Shown here in pieces: positions 46,201 through 48,266 of a DNA stretch of 48,266 bases. Origin of the DNA: Schleiferiaceae bacterium (lineage in GTDB: Bacteria; Bacteroidota; Bacteroidia; Flavobacteriales; Schleiferiaceae); assembly GCA_018401735.1 (NCBI GenBank), contig JAGYKI010000021.1:1-48266 (forward strand). The letters run 5' to 3'. The notes under the pieces are model-generated. The model was given only the letters and a program-made list of their open reading frames with translations, made no database searches and was not told the DNA's origin. Position 1 is the stretch's first letter; the number at the start of each line of letters is the position of its first letter. The position numbers and the translations under genes were made by a program.

Positions 46201-46957
46201 TCCAGAAGCTTATCCTATTACTTACATAGCATATGGTAACCGTGATTTTGGTACGGTAAAAGGTTTTCAGTTGGAATACGAAATGCGTCGTACTAATAAT
46301 ATCAAAATTGATGCAAACTATACTTTACAGTTTGCTAATGGTACTGGTTCTAGTGCAACTACTGGGGCTAACTTAGCAAGAGCGGGTGCCGCCTCTTTAA
46401 GAACTTTACTGCCATTTGATTACGATAACCGTCACCAAATCTTAGTTCGCTTGGATTGGAGGTATGGTAGAGGAACTCAATACAATGGTCCGAAGATTAA
46501 TGGAAAAAATATTCTTGAAAACTTTGGTATTAACGTAACTACTAGTGCATTATCGGGTCGCCCTTATACTCGCCGTGATCGCGCTTATGCTGTAACCGCA
46601 ACTGCCTCCTCAAGTGCACAAACGGAAGGACAGATTAATGGTGCTCGCCTGCCTTGGCAAGTAACATTTGATGTTAGAATGAACAAAAGCTTTATGCTAG
46701 ATGCTCGTGGTCGTAAGAGCATTGACGTTTACCTTCAGGTTTTAAATGCTCTGAACACTTTGAACGTTGTTAACGTTTATCCTTACACTGGTAGTCCTGA
46801 TGACGATGGTTTCTTAGCCTCTCAAGCGGGTCAAGCCCAAACACAAGGTCAAGTAAGCGAACAAGCTTATATAGATCTATATAACCGTGCAATGGTTAGT
46901 CCATTTAATGTATCTCTGCCGCGCCGCTTCCGTTTGGGAGTTGCGTATAATTTTTAA
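43274..46957 (+). CDS. Large TonB-dependent receptor with carboxypeptidase-regulatory-like N-terminal domain
   Basis: A 1227-residue outer-membrane receptor. Order: signal peptide (MGKKLLLLLFTTLASVAIA), a CarboxypepD_reg-like beta-sandwich (about 28-110; GTVTDKKTGETVPFANVV), a plug (about 130-245; NIRGSRGEGTVYFIDGVKMRG, GGLPAQYGDAIGGVINTTT), and a barrel ending in RRFRLGVAYNF. The frame extends upstream, but the ATG at 43274 gives the signal peptide. No SusD follows; instead the next gene (18 bp on) encodes a secreted protein of another family, so this is not a classic SusCD pair. Substrate unknown. Confidence 0.9.
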   Translation: MGKKLLLLLFTTLASVAIAQQRPGSLRGTVTDKKTGETVPFANVVIKDASGAVLTGGTTDFDGQYNINPITPGSYLVEISFTGYATYKINGVEISPSSITKQDVKLSEESEMLGEVVITYEPLLIDPNKTSKVTTQEDIANMAVRDITSVAGQAAGVTQDANGNVNIRGSRGEGTVYFIDGVKMRGSVNIPQAAIAQTEVITGGLPAQYGDAIGGVINTTTRGPSGEWFGSAEVLTSLPFKYITRSDGSPILDGQNSNLAAFTLGGPIYKNSKGQSIVGFLFSSEFLYTEEPRPVPAGIPYIKLNDDVLSSVQQRPIIVDPNGAAINLASEYVTEDDLSNIWQRPNSFSNDVRLTGNVQIKTSRNTNVTVGGRLVYSNDRAASYGSHIFNYENNMNRINSDWQAYVRFQQTFDNDTSANALIKNAYYNIQIDYTRDFNETSDAVHGKNFFNYGYTGKYDVVTRPAYVQGIDTTLGFGGALFVGDFDTRVDYTPGNVNPNRDNYIKEFFNIAASNPGINARTLDEILGYGMPINGFNPRSVFGLWTNTGTQQGGYNVSRNSQFRVTASTNFDIGDHSLIAGFEYEQRIDRAYGLAAQGLWTRMRLLQNQPNSQLDLANPIPVYDGFGNFQDTINYNYAYNPQDASQFSERVRTALGLDPYGVEQINIDNLDPSMFSLDMFSADELVNPNGASSVSYFGYDYTGEISTDNSSIADFFQARDDQGRYLRPVAAFQPIYIAGYVQDQFAFRDLTFNVGVRVDRFDLNQSVLRDPYILYPYYTVGDLSGSPLSEDAVSNIPAGIGQDYAVYVSGFDYGTASIVGYRNGDQFYNAGGEPITDPGILSDAAGGGIKPFLVTPPGEESTVGSDIPAESFVDYEPQTVIMPRVAFNFPITDEAIFIAHYDVLAQRPTTGFSRLDPFDYLNLTNLRNGGILNNPNLLPQKTTEYELAFKQALSRKSALKIAAFYRELRDLLQAVNYPEAYPITYIAYGNRDFGTVKGFQLEYEMRRTNNIKIDANYTLQFANGTGSSATTGANLARAGAASLRTLLPFDYDNRHQILVRLDWRYGRGTQYNGPKINGKNILENFGINVTTSALSGRPYTRRDRAYAVTATASSSAQTEGQINGARLPWQVTFDVRMNKSFMLDARGRKSIDVYLQVLNALNTLNVVNVYPYTGSPDDDGFLASQAGQAQTQGQVSEQAYIDLYNRAMVSPFNVSLPRRFRLGVAYNF

Positions 46958-46975
46958 TCTTAAAGAAGTAACTGC

Positions 46976-48266
46976 ATGAAATTCAGAAACTTTTTAGCAT
47001 ATTCTTTAGTACTAAGCTTAGGCCTTGGAGGCCTAAGCGCTAAAGAGAAGCCTAATGCAAACAATAACAAGAAATCTGCGCTCCAAGCACTTTCAGAAGG
47101 TTGCGCGCCTGCTACGGCCCAAACTGACTTAAATATTAATAACGTCAGAGCTCGTATTCTCGGTGGCGGCGATATGTGGTGGGACTTAAATGATGCCCAG
47201 TACGAAGTGCCTAAAGGAAGTAATAAGCATTCAATGTTTGCTGGGGCTTTATGGCTTGGTGGATACGATGATGCTGATCAACTAAAGCTTGCCGCGATGA
47301 CTTACCGTCAAGATGGGGTTGATTACTGGCCTGGACCGCTCGATGATAATGCTTCTATTTCAGAAGAAACTTGTCAAGAATATGATCAACATTGGACAGT
47401 ATATCGTTCGGAAGTTGAAACGCATAAAGCGTGGATTGACTGTAAAGAAGATCCAACTTGTGATCCAGAAGATCGTTTTCCCGGATATGCGGGTAATATT
47501 CCCCAGAGTATTATAGATTGGCCAGGTAATGGTATTAATGGTAGCTTACCTTATAAACTAGCTCCCTACGGAGAGTCTGATACCAATGGTATTCCGGGCT
47601 TTTATGAGTACGAATGGGATTATCCAGGCTACGATTTCACTCGTGAGGCTGATTGCCAAGACAAAGAGGTTGACCTATTATATGGTGATCAAACCATTTG
47701 GTGGGTTTATAATGATAAAGGAAATATTCACACCGAAACTAATGCCGCGGCTTTAGGATTCGAAATTCGCGCACAGGCTTTTGCATTTACGGCAAATGAT
47801 GAGGTGAATAACATGACTTTCAATAACTATCGTATTATTAACCGTTCGACATTCCGTTTAAGAGATACTTACTTCGGAACTTGGTTCGATGCGGATTTAG
47901 GAAACCCCTATGACGACATTATCGGTTCGGATATTGCCCGGGGTTTAGGATATGTTTATAATGCTGACAGTGACGATGAAGGCGCTCTAGGTTATGGTAA
48001 AAATCCTCCTGCCATTGGTTTTGACTTTTTCCAAGGGCCTTTTGCAGATTACTTCGATGGTGTAGATAATGATCGTGACGGTTGTGTGGACGGAGTTCGT
48101 ATTGATGGTGTTTGTGTAGGAGAGGATGAAACTTTAGGAATTAATGAGCGCATCATTATGTCTGGTTTCATGTATTACAATAACAGATCAAACTTTAATG
48201 GCCCAGCGGGTACTACTGACCCGAATACGGCGCAAGAATTTTATAATCTTTTAAATAGTATTTGGA
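46976..48266 (+). CDS. Secreted surface protein of the NNVRARI/GGDMWWDL family (3' end beyond the window)
   Basis: The open frame starts with the ATG at 46976 and runs off the right edge (430 codons seen). It has a signal peptide (MKFRNFLAYSLVLSLGLGG) and the conserved opening NINNVRARILGGGDMWWDL, then YEVPKGSNKHSMFAGALWLGG, LAAMTYRQDGVDYWPGPLD, and a Ca-binding-like DNDRDGCVDG. Bacteroidota proteins of this kind are usually about 1000 residues with a T9SS sorting domain at the end, outside this window. It follows the large TonB receptor by 18 bp, so the two are one operon and may form a surface receptor complex. Partial; family by pattern. Confidence 0.78.
   Translation, partial: MKFRNFLAYSLVLSLGLGGLSAKEKPNANNNKKSALQALSEGCAPATAQTDLNINNVRARILGGGDMWWDLNDAQYEVPKGSNKHSMFAGALWLGGYDDADQLKLAAMTYRQDGVDYWPGPLDDNASISEETCQEYDQHWTVYRSEVETHKAWIDCKEDPTCDPEDRFPGYAGNIPQSIIDWPGNGINGSLPYKLAPYGESDTNGIPGFYEYEWDYPGYDFTREADCQDKEVDLLYGDQTIWWVYNDKGNIHTETNAAALGFEIRAQAFAFTANDEVNNMTFNNYRIINRSTFRLRDTYFGTWFDADLGNPYDDIIGSDIARGLGYVYNADSDDEGALGYGKNPPAIGFDFFQGPFADYFDGVDNDRDGCVDGVRIDGVCVGEDETLGINERIIMSGFMYYNNRSNFNGPAGTTDPNTAQEFYNLLNSIW

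Noticed and set aside
47313..47516. Plus-strand reading frame of 67 codons
   Set aside because: It lies inside the partial surface protein gene (46976 to the edge) in another frame; the large frame has a signal peptide and conserved motifs.

Overview
The window is a piece of a Bacteroidota chromosome, most likely from a gliding member of the Flavobacteriia. The evidence is the gliding genes gldA, gldB and gldC, a secreted protein with a type IX secretion (T9SS) sorting domain, large TonB-dependent receptors, a PcrB/GGGPS-type prenylglyceryl phosphate synthase, a separate atpDC pair, and several promoters of the TTG-N19-TAnnTTTG kind. I cannot name the genus from sequence alone. Most genes are ordinary housekeeping genes. 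Several genes (dtd, der, era, ribF and one lipoprotein) start with TTG.

Layout. At 1-1.7 kb lies the C-terminal tip of an RHS/YD-repeat protein with an unrecognised C-terminal domain, followed 1 nt later by a small membrane protein that may be its immunity partner. At 1.7-9.7 kb are rsgA, a class C acid phosphatase-like lipoprotein gene and dtd (one overlapping unit), gldA, der, a GT14-type glycosyltransferase, nadE, an outer-membrane barrel, and then gldB and gldC. At 10.4-12.7 kb are an HD-domain hydrolase, a strong bidirectional terminator, a two-domain universal stress protein and ysxC. An inverted-repeat element of 267 bp fills much of the ysxC/SGNH gap. At 13.2-16.9 kb are an SGNH esterase lipoprotein with a PagL-like lipid A deacylase, an OmpH/Skp-like chaperone, a lipoprotein and a barrel. 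At 17-21 kb are alaS, an M23 peptidase and a MerR regulator.

At 21-27.9 kb is the most interesting region. A clear TPP riboswitch precedes a TonB-dependent receptor and an NMT1/THI5-type substrate-binding lipoprotein. Convergent to these, on the other strand, sit a YkoF/MTH1187-type thiamin-binding protein, a PnuC-family transporter and a NadR-like P-loop kinase, with start and stop codons overlapping. Together they look like a vitamin B1 (or B1 precursor) uptake-and-trapping locus that uses PnuC-type facilitated diffusion and lacks any visible ABC permease. The nicotinamide riboside alternative for PnuC and the kinase remains open.

At 27.9-35.2 kb are GGGPS, a phosphopantetheinyl transferase, ahcY, a sensor kinase with two response regulators, and a T9SS-sorted protein. 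At 35.2-35.9 kb an initiator tRNA gene has its 3' end and terminator duplicated as a 65-bp direct repeat, which looks like an attachment-site scar. At 35.9-42.3 kb are a transglutaminase-like protein without a visible catalytic Cys, era, a small leucine-rich-repeat protein, ribF and atpDC. At 42.6-48.3 kb are a Rieske-like lipoprotein that appears to lack the His ligands, a 1227-residue TonB-dependent receptor and the start of its probable surface partner, which runs off the right edge.
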